Assembly: GCF_001563475.1 (NCBI RefSeq)
Contig: NZ_LPUT01000023.1
Coordinates: forward strand, 62,001 to 126,000
Source: Sporosarcina sp. HYO08
Lineage (GTDB): Bacteria > Bacillota > Bacilli > Bacillales_A > Planococcaceae
DNA length: 64,000 nucleotides
Direction of reading: 5' to 3'
Shown piece after piece: positions 51,097 through 60,185 of the stretch. Under the pieces are notes generated by a model that made no database searches, was not told the origin of the DNA, and saw only the letters and a program-made list of their open reading frames with translations. Both the position numbers and the translations under genes were made by a program. Every line of letters begins with the position of its first letter. Within the stretch, counting starts at the first letter, position 1.

Positions 51097-52998
51097 TCAT
51101 GTATTCCGAATGACAATTGCAAGCAACTTTCGTAAAATTCGTAATGTTTGATCCGCAAAATCCTCTACAGAACTAGACGAGGCGGTTTTATGTCCAAACA
51201 TCGTCGAAAAGACTGCTCGCTGATCCTCTGTTGGCTCATCCGTCGATAAAAATAAATGAATAACCGATATGCCTTTCTTCTCAGTTTCTATGACTGCTTC
51301 GGCCGTATCCAAAATACCGTTTCGATCATAACCGAATGCAGATGGCTCGCCATCTGAGAAAACGAGTAAAAACTTATGCTTTTCTGGGCGGCTTCGCAGA
51401 CGATCTGCCATCCAGCGTATCGCAAAACCGTCGCGATTATCTTCATGCGCATCGAAGGATAAAATGGACAATCCGTTATCCCGATTGCGATCGGAAAACG
51501 AATGCATCAGTTCAAACACATTCGGCTGCTCGTCTTTTGACGCATGATACGCATCTTCATAATACGAAGAAATTTCATGACTCACTTGCAATTGACGTAA
51601 CACATCATGGAAAAGTAAAACCGCTTTTTTCGTTTCATCCAATTTATCGATCATCGAAGCCGACCCATCGACCAAGAGGCCAAACACCGCGTCCAACGCA
51701 ATGGAAGGCGCATTTTTCCGGTAAAACGGCTTCGGTCGTTCATCGACAACCATCGTTGTGAGCTTTGTCGATAACCTTCCTTTCATAAGCCTTTCCCGCT
51801 TCGAATCTTCTTTCAAATCGATTCGCTTTTTCATTTCTTCTACAAACGAACGAACGAAAGGCTTTTGCTCTTCTCGCCAAATCACAAGCTTTTGTTTACT
51901 ATCATGATCCTGTATCGGTTCGAGTTGCTTTTCTTCATACACGACATTCAGATGCTCTTTCCCAAATATTTTTCCGGCCTTTACTTTTCGTTCACGTTGG
52001 TCTTTTTTATCGCTTTCAACGTCCGACCAACGATCGCTGTCATCTCCTTCTGATTGACCATAGCCCGTTTCTTCAATTTCGGCTTCTTCATTTCCAGGCG
52101 TAGCATCATTTGCATCACTTTTTCCTGAACGGCCATGCTCCAATTCATATTCTAAGTGAATGCCAGACTCGTCTTCACTTTCCCGATGCCAGGAGCGGAA
52201 CACTTCTTCGATCGTTTCCTTTCGTTCCTCTTCCCCTCTTTCAGCATCCGCCATTCCTTTATGGTAATGAAACACCGTGTTTTCTTCGGTAATCGAATCC
52301 CCGATGGCATAAAATTGGAACGTTAAATCGTTTTCGAAGGATTGCTCCACAATGCCGACGATTCTTTCGGCTAAGTAAATATTATCTTGTGTTGTTTTCG
52401 AATCATAGGCATGCTGTAAAACAGATTGAATCAGTGTAATATCGATCGGATCCCAATCGACTGCTGTTTCCGCAAACATCCCTTCATGTAAACTGATGAA
52501 CAATTGATTCATCATCGCTTCTGCCAAAAATCCTTTTTGCATATTCGCTGACAATCCATCTCGATGAAAGCGAAGATACGCATTACGCCGTACGTCAAAA
52601 GCATTTTCAGTTCCGGGGCGCTGCTTTAAGATGACATCCATTAATCGAAATTCTTCCAGCATCAGTACAACTTCAGCCATAAATTTTCGCAACGGATGCG
52701 CTCGGTACTCTTCCATCATTTCGAGCCATGGTTTCACACTGAACCATTTCCAAAAGCCTGCCGTTAACAGATAAATATCGGAAAGACGACCCGCATGTAT
52801 AACATCTTCCGCCCGATGACGCCAAAAAACACTCATGGAGACTGCGCCTTCTTTAGGTCTGAATTCTAACAGTTTTCTTTCGGTCAATTCAAGATAAGGT
52901 GCATCTGCGAGCGCTCGGCCCAATCGCTCATACAATAAAAGCGTACGTGCATCTACCGTTTCATCGTTAAATTGGATGAATCGATTCATTTTCACCAT
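51097..52998 (-). CDS. yojO: VWA-domain protein, YojO/CobT-like
   Basis: 633 residues; GAGGCG lies 6-7 bases before the ATG. Seen: a helical N-terminal half (about 1-240), a long acidic, charged linker (about 255-350) and a C-terminal von Willebrand A domain (about 425-630) with the MIDAS motif DGSAS and FSDGEPS. Known: such proteins work with MoxR-type AAA+ ATPases, as in cobaltochelatase CobS/CobT. The partner ATPase gene lies 10 bases upstream, and odhB-odhA follow in the Bacillus-like arrangement. The client is unknown. Confidence 0.85.
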   Translation of the reverse strand: MVKMNRFIQFNDETVDARTLLLYERLGRALADAPYLELTERKLLEFRPKEGAVSMSVFWRHRAEDVIHAGRLSDIYLLTAGFWKWFSVKPWLEMMEEYRAHPLRKFMAEVVLMLEEFRLMDVILKQRPGTENAFDVRRNAYLRFHRDGLSANMQKGFLAEAMMNQLFISLHEGMFAETAVDWDPIDITLIQSVLQHAYDSKTTQDNIYLAERIVGIVEQSFENDLTFQFYAIGDSITEENTVFHYHKGMADAERGEEERKETIEEVFRSWHRESEDESGIHLEYELEHGRSGKSDANDATPGNEEAEIEETGYGQSEGDDSDRWSDVESDKKDQRERKVKAGKIFGKEHLNVVYEEKQLEPIQDHDSKQKLVIWREEQKPFVRSFVEEMKKRIDLKEDSKRERLMKGRLSTKLTTMVVDERPKPFYRKNAPSIALDAVFGLLVDGSASMIDKLDETKKAVLLFHDVLRQLQVSHEISSYYEDAYHASKDEQPNVFELMHSFSDRNRDNGLSILSFDAHEDNRDGFAIRWMADRLRSRPEKHKFLLVFSDGEPSAFGYDRNGILDTAEAVIETEKKGISVIHLFLSTDEPTEDQRAVFSTMFGHKTASSSSVEDFADQTLRILRKLLAIVIRNT

Positions 52999-53008
52999 AG
53001 CAATCGCC

Positions 53009-53872
53009 TCATTTCACCCATGTTTCGAGTAATTCCATGACCAATTCCCGTTCAATTCGATCCTCCAGTTTTTCAGCAATCGCGTATTGAACTGCACGCT
53101 TAACTGGAATATGTTCTGCCAGACCCAATGCATCTAGTAAACTCCGAACCGACGCCGCTTCATCGGAAAGCATCCCATTCACAACTTGTTTCCGCAAATC
53201 TTCACCAATTGCTAAAAATGTTTCAACGAGCTGTGTGGAACTATGAGGTAGTGTTTCTTCCATTACTGTTTTCAATTGGTCTCCTGTTAAATACGGAACA
53301 GAAAACGAAACGAAACGGTTTTTCAATGCTTCGTTCATCGGAGAAGTTCCAACATAACCTTCATTAATTGCCGAAATGACAGTAAAATTTTCATGGGCAA
53401 AAATGACTTCGCCTGTAAATGGATTTGTCAGCATGCGGCGGTGATCGAGTACACTGTGAAGAATCGGCAGCGTTTCAGGTTTTGCCATATTAATTTCATC
53501 AATATATAAAATATGTCCTTTTTTCATCGCTTGAATGACAGGACCTTCAACGAATTCGATGAAAGTTTGTCCATCCTTGCTAATAATTGTTTTAAAGCCT
53601 AGTAAAGATTCCGCATCTAAATCGACAGAGCAGTTGACGCTATGCATGGGCTGCCCAAAATAATGGGAAATTGTTTGCGCTAATTTTGTTTTTCCTGAAC
53701 CCGATGGTCCTTTTAATAAGACCGGCTTTTTCAACACAACGCTGACGAGTACATCTTCCCACAAATAAGGATCCGGAGACACGTAACCACCTTCTTGAAC
53801 TAACTGTCCGTCAGCAGTTGAATGGTCGATACTTTTCCGCTTTTGCTGTTCTTGTTCTACCAAGCTGTTCAT
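53009..53872 (-). CDS. yojN: MoxR-family AAA+ ATPase, YojN-like
   Basis: 287 residues; GGGAGG lies before the ATG. Seen: Walker A GPSGSGKT (about 55-62), VNCSVDLDAESLLGF, Walker B HILYIDEINMA, and sensor residues INEGYVGTSPMNEALKNRF with arginine finger. Known: CbbQ/NorQ/YojN-type ATPases remodel or load metal into client enzymes together with a VWA partner. Translationally linked to the VWA gene (10-base gap). Placement beside odhAB suggests a link to 2-oxoglutarate dehydrogenase, but this is inference. Confidence 0.87.
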   Translation of the reverse strand: MNSLVEQEQQKRKSIDHSTADGQLVQEGGYVSPDPYLWEDVLVSVVLKKPVLLKGPSGSGKTKLAQTISHYFGQPMHSVNCSVDLDAESLLGFKTIISKDGQTFIEFVEGPVIQAMKKGHILYIDEINMAKPETLPILHSVLDHRRMLTNPFTGEVIFAHENFTVISAINEGYVGTSPMNEALKNRFVSFSVPYLTGDQLKTVMEETLPHSSTQLVETFLAIGEDLRKQVVNGMLSDEAASVRSLLDALGLAEHIPVKRAVQYAIAEKLEDRIERELVMELLETWVK

Positions 53873-53950
53873 AAAAAAACCTCCCGTAATGAGTTCACGT
53901 AAACTTCATATAAAAAACCCGGTACACCATATGGGGTACCGGGAATTGTT

Positions 53951-54102
53951 TCGTCTAGCTTCGGGCGCCAAACGCTTTTGTTTCGTCTAGCTCCGGCGGC
54001 CCAGCTCCTCGAGTCGCTTCGATCTTGAAGCGAAAGGCAAAAAACGCCTTCCGTTCAAGCTCTCCAGCGCTTGTCGGAGCTAAACGGGCCGCCGGAGCTT
54101 TT
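53951..54102. repeat. Large palindromic intergenic repeat (TCTAGCTCCGGCGG type)
   Basis: A 14-bp outer stem (53989-54002 with 54086-54099) encloses further stems, including CTTGAA..AAGGC near 54024-54038 with its complement. A collapsed second copy (CGTCTAGCTTCGGGCGCC..AAACGCTTTTG, 53953-53980) precedes it. The sequence belongs to a repeat type common between genes of Bacillales. It can fold to a strong hairpin on either strand. Confidence 0.8.
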
Positions 54103-54104
54103 GG

Positions 54105-54302
54105 TTATTCAAAATATGTCTTATAATAGCCTCCGACTTTACCGGTGTTGTCGATGATGAAAACGAATTCTTCTGTTTCGTTTTTCACTTCATACTCCTT
54201 CCCCGGTGTGAGAACATTTGTTACAACATATTTTTCGGCGTCGGCATGTTTACAAACTACCGTTCGAAGCGTTGGTGCATCCGGCCAGTTTTTGAAATTC
54301 AT
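54105..54302 (-). CDS. DUF6501-like small protein
   Basis: 65 residues (MNFKNWPDAPTLRTVVCKHA, ...VLTPGKEYEVKNETEEFVFI, DNTGKVGGYYKTYFE). Seen: a compact, probably all-beta protein with no signal or membrane segment. The KEYEVKNETEEFVFIIDN pattern is shared by small Bacillales proteins of this family. Function unknown. Its 3' end abuts the palindromic repeat, which may act as its terminator. Confidence 0.65.
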   Translation of the reverse strand: MNFKNWPDAPTLRTVVCKHADAEKYVVTNVLTPGKEYEVKNETEEFVFIIDNTGKVGGYYKTYFE

Positions 54303-54409
54303 TTTTGAATCAAGCCTTCCAAATTTAAATTGATCTATCCATTTTGTTCCATAATTGTAAGAACATCATGTCCCTAATTTATCGAACTTATTCGCACTTA
54401 CGATTTAAA

Positions 54410-55633
54410 TTAAGAACCAAGTAGCAGGTCTTCTGGATTTTCAATTAATTCTTTGACCATTTTCAAGAAGCCAACAGAATCTTTTCCGTCGATGACGCGG
54501 TGGTCATATGAAAGTGCTACGTACATCATCGGGCGGATTTCGATGTTGTCACCAACTGCGATTGGACGTCTTTGAATAGTATGCATACCGAGAATCCCAA
54601 CTTGCGTACCATTTAGGATCGGTGTTGACATCAATGAACCGAATACACCGCCGTTTGTAATGGTGAAAGAACCACCTGTCATATCAGCAATTGTTAACTT
54701 GTTATCACGTGCTTTTACAGCAAGCTCACCAATAGCAGCTTCAATTTCTGCGAAGTTTTTACGGTCAGCGTCGACAACGTTCGGTACAACAAGGCCACCA
54801 TCCGTTGAAACAGCGATTCCGATATCATAGTAATTTTTCAAGATGATTTCATCGCCATCAATTTCAGAATTGACATACGGATATTTCTTCAATGCAGCGA
54901 CAACTGCTTTTGTGAAGAATGACATGAATCCAAGACGTACATCGTTTTTCTCGAAAAAGTCGTCTTTTTTGCGTTTACGCAGTTCCATCACGTTTGTCAT
55001 ATCAATTTCGTTAAATGTTGTCAGCATTGCAGTAGACTGCTTTACTTCAAGCAAACGTTTCGCAATTGTTTGGCGGCGGCGCGTCATTTTTTCGCGCGTC
55101 ACACGGCCATCATCTTGTGCCGGGGCTGGTGCAGCAGCTTTTGCTGGTGCTGCTGGTGCTGCCGGTACTTTTGGCGCAGCGGCATGTGCCTCAACATCTT
55201 GTACACGAATGCGTCCCATTGGATCTACTGGAGAAATTGCGTTTAAGTCAATTCCTTTTTCACGTGCCAATTTACGAGCCGCTGGGCTTGCGATTGCGCG
55301 ATCCATTGAACTAGATTCTTCCGCAACTGGTTCTGCTTGTGCGACTGGCGCTTCTTCTGCTTTTGGTGCAGGTGCAGCAGCTGGTGCTGATGCAGCCCCG
55401 CCTTCTCCTACGCGTGCAATGACTTGGCCAACTTCAACTGTATCACCTTCTGCAACTAGAAGTTCACTGACAACGCCTGCTTCTTCTGAAATAACTTCGA
55501 CGTTTACTTTGTCCGTTTCAAGTTCAACGATGAATTCACCTTTGTTTACTTGCTCACCTGGTTGTTTTAACCATTTTGCAATTGTTCCTTCTGTAATCGA
55601 TTCTGCAAGTTCTGGTACGACAATCTCTGCCAC
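54410..55633 (-). CDS. odhB: 2-Oxoglutarate dehydrogenase E2, dihydrolipoyl succinyltransferase
   Basis: 407 residues from a GTG start with AGAGGAGGAA before it. Seen: one lipoyl domain with ETDKVNVEV (Lys42 lipoylated), an Ala/Pro linker, an E1/E3-binding domain (about 114-150), a second Ala/Pro-rich linker (about 151-172) and the acyltransferase domain with His378 and Asp382 in SYDHRVIDG. Known: it transfers the succinyl group to CoA in the TCA cycle. It lies 109 bases after odhA, in the same direction. Confidence 0.96.
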   Translation of the reverse strand: MAEIVVPELAESITEGTIAKWLKQPGEQVNKGEFIVELETDKVNVEVISEEAGVVSELLVAEGDTVEVGQVIARVGEGGAASAPAAAPAPKAEEAPVAQAEPVAEESSSMDRAIASPAARKLAREKGIDLNAISPVDPMGRIRVQDVEAHAAAPKVPAAPAAPAKAAAPAPAQDDGRVTREKMTRRRQTIAKRLLEVKQSTAMLTTFNEIDMTNVMELRKRKKDDFFEKNDVRLGFMSFFTKAVVAALKKYPYVNSEIDGDEIILKNYYDIGIAVSTDGGLVVPNVVDADRKNFAEIEAAIGELAVKARDNKLTIADMTGGSFTITNGGVFGSLMSTPILNGTQVGILGMHTIQRRPIAVGDNIEIRPMMYVALSYDHRVIDGKDSVGFLKMVKELIENPEDLLLGS

Positions 55634-55741
55634 AATAATTCCTCCTCTAATCTACCGTTTAAACGGCGGTCCGCCAATTACTGTTATAAAATATATCGTT
55701 TACGCGCTTAACATTTATCGGATCTATATTAAATAAAATGG

Positions 55742-58555
55742 TTATTGCTTTAATGCTTCTGCAATAATACGAGTTTGCTCAATTTTATGCGATTCTCCGT
55801 CACCTTCTGATGGACTTGAACGATCGATACGTCCAACATAATTCACCTCTTTGCCATTCGCTAAGTCTAGCATATATGGCAGTGCAAATGACCAAGATCC
55901 CATGTTTTGCGGTTCTTCTTGAACCCAAACAAGTTCTTTAGCATTCGGATAACGTGCAATGATGTTTGCAATCTTTTCCGACGGGAATGGATAAAGCTGT
56001 TCCACACGAACAATATGCAGATGGTCAAAACCGGCTCCATCTTTCACCCGTTCCGCGAGATCAATTGCCATTTTACCACTTGCAAATAAGATCTTCTCAA
56101 CAGTATCCGTGTTTTTCCCAGTTCCGGGCTGTTCCAGAACCGTTTGGAAATGTCCTTCCGCTAAGTCGCTGACGTCTGCACCGACGAGCGGGTGACGAAG
56201 CAATGATTTTGGTGATACGAGTACGAGCGGACGCATTGTTTCCGATCCAAGCATTTTTGCTTGTCTGCGTAAAATATGGAAATAGTTTGCCGCACTTGAT
56301 AGATTGGCGACTGTCCAGTTGTTTTCCCCGCAAAGTTGTAAGAATCGTTCTAGGCGTGCACTGGAGTGTTCGGGTCCTTGCCCTTCATACGCATGCGGTA
56401 ACAGCATAACAAGTCCAGACTGCTGCCCCCATTTCGAGTGACTCGATGACACGAATTGGTCAAACATCACTTGCGCCATATTGGCAAAGTCACCGTACTG
56501 CGCTTCCCAAATGGATAATGCTTCTTGTTCTTCGATATTGTAACCGAACTCATACCCAACGATCGCTGCTTCAGTAAGCGGACTGTTATAGGCAACAAAT
56601 GAGGCATTGGCATCGCTAATATGGTGAAGCGGCACAAGCTCCTCGCCTGTTTTCTCATCATGCAAGACAAGGTGACGATGGGCGAATGTTCCGCGCTGTA
56701 CATCTTGACCTGTGATGCGGATCGGATTGCCGTCTTGAAGAATTGAACCAAATGCTAGCTGTTCTGCATGCGCCCAGTCAATTTTTCCTTTTCCATTGAA
56801 TGGATCTTTACGGCGATTTAAAATACGTTCCAACTTACTGAAAACGTTGAATCCTTCTGGATACGTCAACAATTCTTCGTTCATACGGCGTAGGCGATCT
56901 TCTTCAACACCGGTCGCGAGATCTCTTGGATAACCTGCCAGTACAACTTCAGGTGTAGCATTCGAAATCGGCTCTGCTTTTGAAGATTGCTCTTTCACCG
57001 TGTCGTAAGCGGCTTGCATTTCTGCAAATACATCTGCATCAAGCTGTTTCACTTCATCTTCAGACAAGATATTTAATGCCGTTAGCTCTGCCCCGTAGAT
57101 TTCGCGAACAGTCGAATGACGGTGAACGTCATGATACATGAGCGGATTTGTCACTAACGGCTCATCCATTTCGTTATGGCCATAGCGACGATAGCCGATG
57201 AGATCGATCAAAATGTCTTTGCCGAATTTCTGACGATATTCAAATGCAAACGATGCCGCGGCCATGACCGACTCCGGGCAATCTGCGTTGACGTGAATAA
57301 CAGGCACTTCAAATCCTTTTGCAACGTCAGATGAATAATGGGAAGATCTAGAATCATAGAATTCTGTCGTAAATCCGATCATATTATTCGCAATGACGTG
57401 GATAGAACCACCTGTTTGGAATCCACGGACACGGCTATAGTTGAATGTTTCCGGCACAATCCCTTGACCCGGGAACGCTGCATCACCGTGAATTAATACT
57501 GCATAAGCTGCGTTCGTGTCTTGTTCAGGAATACCAGGTTGCCCAACATTTTCTTGTGCTGCGCGTGTCTGTCCTGTAATAACAGGGTTGACAACTTCCA
57601 AATGCGATGGGTTGTAAGCAAGGAAACGTTCCATGCCGGATTTTCCTTTATATAAAGCACCCATATGGTATTTCACATCGCCAAACCAACCGCGTGTCGT
57701 TTCAAGTGATCCATCTTCTGGTAAAAATGGTTCATCCGGCACATTGGCAAACTGCGCAAACATCATCTCATATGGCTTATTTAAAATATGGGTTAATACA
57801 TTTAAGCGACCGCGGTGCGCCATTCCAATTAAGATCTTCTTCGTCGCCTGTTCTTCTTCTGAACGGCGAACAAGCTCATCTAGGAATGTAACGAGCGTGT
57901 CAAGTCCTTCAATTGAAAATCGTTTTGCACCTACAAATGTGCGGTGGATAAACTTCTCAAAACCTTCAATTCTCGTCAATCTTTCTAGTAAAGCCTTTTT
58001 CTCATCAGCAGAAAGTTTAATAGACATTTCTCCGGTTTCAATTTTCGACTGAATCCAATTACGCTCTTCCTCATCGATGACTTGGTCAAATTCATAGGCA
58101 ATTTTTCCTGTGTACAATGATTTTAAATAGTTGACTGCATCGAGTCCATTTTTAACATTCACCGGAACATTGTCAAAAAACAAAGTTGCCGGCATTGCAA
58201 GTAAATCCGTTTCCGACAGCCCGTAATAGGAAGGCTCTAAACGTGTGGAATCTTTTGGACGATCCCCCAGCGGATAAATATCAGCTGCTAGATGTCCGTA
58301 TGTACGGATACCGTCTTGTAATTTGTATGCAGACAGCACTTTCCCAAAATCAGCTGATGCTATTTTTTCTCCAACTGCTTCAGTCTGTTTTTGATCGAGA
58401 ACAGGAGCACCATATTTGCGGAACATTTCCGCTAAATCGGCATCGACTAGTTCTGGCGACGTTTTAAACAGTTCGTACATTTCCATCACATATCCTAAAT
58501 TAGGCCCCAAGAAAAGTTCATATGGGGAACGCTGGGAAACAACATTGTTCGACAT
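55742..58555 (-). CDS. odhA: 2-Oxoglutarate dehydrogenase E1 component
   Basis: 937 residues from the ATG at 58555, with GGAGG 9 bases before; 23 in-frame codons above are unsupported. Seen: the N-terminal YELFLGPNLGYVMEMYELFK, the TPP domain with MAHRGRLNVLTHILNKPYEMMF, GDAAFPGQGIVPETFNYS (TPP-Mg binding), DCPESVMAAASFAFEYRQKF, YRRYGHNEMDEP, and the C-terminal LLPHAYEGQGPEHSSARLERFLQ. Known: thiamine-dependent decarboxylation of 2-oxoglutarate. It forms an operon with odhB; E3 is shared and lies elsewhere. Confidence 0.96.
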   Translation of the reverse strand: MSNNVVSQRSPYELFLGPNLGYVMEMYELFKTSPELVDADLAEMFRKYGAPVLDQKQTEAVGEKIASADFGKVLSAYKLQDGIRTYGHLAADIYPLGDRPKDSTRLEPSYYGLSETDLLAMPATLFFDNVPVNVKNGLDAVNYLKSLYTGKIAYEFDQVIDEEERNWIQSKIETGEMSIKLSADEKKALLERLTRIEGFEKFIHRTFVGAKRFSIEGLDTLVTFLDELVRRSEEEQATKKILIGMAHRGRLNVLTHILNKPYEMMFAQFANVPDEPFLPEDGSLETTRGWFGDVKYHMGALYKGKSGMERFLAYNPSHLEVVNPVITGQTRAAQENVGQPGIPEQDTNAAYAVLIHGDAAFPGQGIVPETFNYSRVRGFQTGGSIHVIANNMIGFTTEFYDSRSSHYSSDVAKGFEVPVIHVNADCPESVMAAASFAFEYRQKFGKDILIDLIGYRRYGHNEMDEPLVTNPLMYHDVHRHSTVREIYGAELTALNILSEDEVKQLDADVFAEMQAAYDTVKEQSSKAEPISNATPEVVLAGYPRDLATGVEEDRLRRMNEELLTYPEGFNVFSKLERILNRRKDPFNGKGKIDWAHAEQLAFGSILQDGNPIRITGQDVQRGTFAHRHLVLHDEKTGEELVPLHHISDANASFVAYNSPLTEAAIVGYEFGYNIEEQEALSIWEAQYGDFANMAQVMFDQFVSSSHSKWGQQSGLVMLLPHAYEGQGPEHSSARLERFLQLCGENNWTVANLSSAANYFHILRRQAKMLGSETMRPLVLVSPKSLLRHPLVGADVSDLAEGHFQTVLEQPGTGKNTDTVEKILFASGKMAIDLAERVKDGAGFDHLHIVRVEQLYPFPSEKIANIIARYPNAKELVWVQEEPQNMGSWSFALPYMLDLANGKEVNYVGRIDRSSPSEGDGESHKIEQTRIIAEALKQ

Positions 58556-58730
58556 GTAAAATGACCTCCACATTTGCCAATTCGGCATATTGTGTATTCT
58601 TTTTATCCTTATTAATAGTACCATGCAAACACTTGAACTAAAAGAGTTTGTTACAAAACATCGAACTTTTATGAAAAATTTGTCCTACTTCCTAGCAAAT
58701 ACGACAGATTTTTTGGATGATAGGCAAGTT

Positions 58731-59813
58731 TCAACGTAAGTGTCGATAGGACAAAATAAGATCTACCATTACATCTGGCGTTTTAGGCAAAGCCGTTGCA
58801 TGCATTTTTTGCAGTAGGTTGTCTTCTTCACTTCTAAACGATCGCAACTCTTCAGAAAATGGACGTTGACCCACTTCTTCTTCTTGAATGACTTCCGCAA
58901 GTCCTAACTTTTTAAAGTGAGAGGCATTTAAAATTTGGTCGCCCCGGCTTTTACTTGCGGATAATGGAATGAGTAGCATCGGCTTTCGAATTGCAAGGAG
59001 TTCAAAGATTGCATTCGACCCAGCACGGGAAACCGCGAAGTCCGAAGCAGCTAATAGATGCGGCAGTTCTTCTGTTACGTACTCAAATTGTGCATAGCCT
59101 TCTTGACCATGGAGTGATGAATCTTTATGACCACGACCGCAAAGATGAATGACTTCAAAATCATTTAAGATGGATGGCAGATCGGATCGAATGGCCTCAT
59201 TAAGGACGGCTGAACCTTGGCTGCCTCCCATCACGATGAGAACCGGTTTTTGGCCCGAAAGCTTCGCAATGCGCAGCCCTTCCTGCCGATTGCCATGAAA
59301 TAATTCCGGGCGGATGATCGAACCCGTACAAGTCGCTTTCTCAGCTGGTACGTATTGAAGTGTTTGTTCAAATACTGTAAAAATATGGTTAGAAAATGGC
59401 AATGCAATTTTATTAGCCAAACCTGGCGTGACATCGGACTCATGCGTAACGACTGGCACTTTTGCCATTTTCGCAGCGAGTACGACTGGAACCGATACGA
59501 AACCACCTTTTGAGAAAATAATTTCAGGTTTCAATTTACGAATAATCCCGTATGCTTGTAAAACACCCGCCCCTACACGAAATGGATCCGTAAAGTTTTT
59601 CATGGAAAAATAGCGTCTTAGCTTACCGCTTTGAATGGCGTGGTATGTGACTTCTGAGTGCCCATCGCCAATAATCTCTTTTTCAATCCCATCATGGGAC
59701 CCTATGTAATGCAGTTCGTATCCCTTTTCACTAAAAAATGGGATGAGCGCTTCATTGACGGAAACATGCCCTGCTGTTCCGCCTCCTGTTAATAATACTA
59801 CTGGCCGTTTCAA
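58731..59813 (-). CDS. murG: UDP-N-acetylglucosamine--undecaprenyl-PP-MurNAc-pentapeptide GlcNAc transferase
   Basis: 360 residues. Seen: the N-terminal GT28 loop GGGTAGH (10-16), FSKGGFVSVPVVLAAK, VTHESDVTPGLANK, the hinge GGSQGSAVLNEAI, SRAGSNAIFELLAIRKPMLLIPL. Known: it adds GlcNAc to lipid I, giving lipid II, at the inner face of the membrane. It stands alone here, away from the mur/fts cluster where Bacillus usually keeps a murG; its motif VSVNEALIP differs slightly from the usual HxxPALA, so it may be a second copy. Confidence 0.92.
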   Translation of the reverse strand: MKRPVVLLTGGGTAGHVSVNEALIPFFSEKGYELHYIGSHDGIEKEIIGDGHSEVTYHAIQSGKLRRYFSMKNFTDPFRVGAGVLQAYGIIRKLKPEIIFSKGGFVSVPVVLAAKMAKVPVVTHESDVTPGLANKIALPFSNHIFTVFEQTLQYVPAEKATCTGSIIRPELFHGNRQEGLRIAKLSGQKPVLIVMGGSQGSAVLNEAIRSDLPSILNDFEVIHLCGRGHKDSSLHGQEGYAQFEYVTEELPHLLAASDFAVSRAGSNAIFELLAIRKPMLLIPLSASKSRGDQILNASHFKKLGLAEVIQEEEVGQRPFSEELRSFRSEEDNLLQKMHATALPKTPDVMVDLILSYRHLR

Positions 59814-59889
59814 AGGCCCTTCACCTCTTACCTTTTATCTTTTATTCAGCAGAGATTCCCATTTCCATAGGTAATGGGATGAATGCTGT

Positions 59890-60095
59890 TCGGTCTTCTA
59901 TTCAACGGTTGTTCAAACGCCCGCTGAATAGTGGAACGCAGGCTAGGTTCGCCACGTCCTGTGGCAACGCCTGCATGACCTACATCCTGTAGGCCCAAGC
60001 CTCCGGCGGGTGTCACAGATTTTGAAAGGAGTTAATCGAGCAAGCTCGATTCAAAATCTGGACGCAATTATGCCGAGGCATAATTGATTAATGTC
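59890..60095. repeat. Structured intergenic repeat with nested palindromes
   Basis: Five stems in a row: CTATTCA/TGAATAG (59898-59904, 59925-59931), GCAGGC/GCCTGC (59938-59943, 59969-59974), CCTAC/GTAGG (59980s), CAGATTTTGA/TCAAAATCTG (60016-60025, 60051-60060) and AATTATGCC/GGCATAATT (60066-60074, 60077-60085). A degenerate copy of its right end occurs at 17251-17283. No coding sense. It sits between divergent murG and the MATE gene. Confidence 0.75.
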
Positions 60096-60185
60096 CGTAC
60101 TTCATAGCCATTATAACAAAAGAAACATGGTACAATGGGAATTCATTTTAAAAAAATGAATAAGAACTATAAAGGATGATTGACT

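Noticed and set aside
54843-55736. 297-codon plus-strand open frame
   Set aside because: It lies opposite odhB; its Ala/Ser-rich sequence mirrors the Ala/Pro linkers of the E2 protein and it has no ribosome site.
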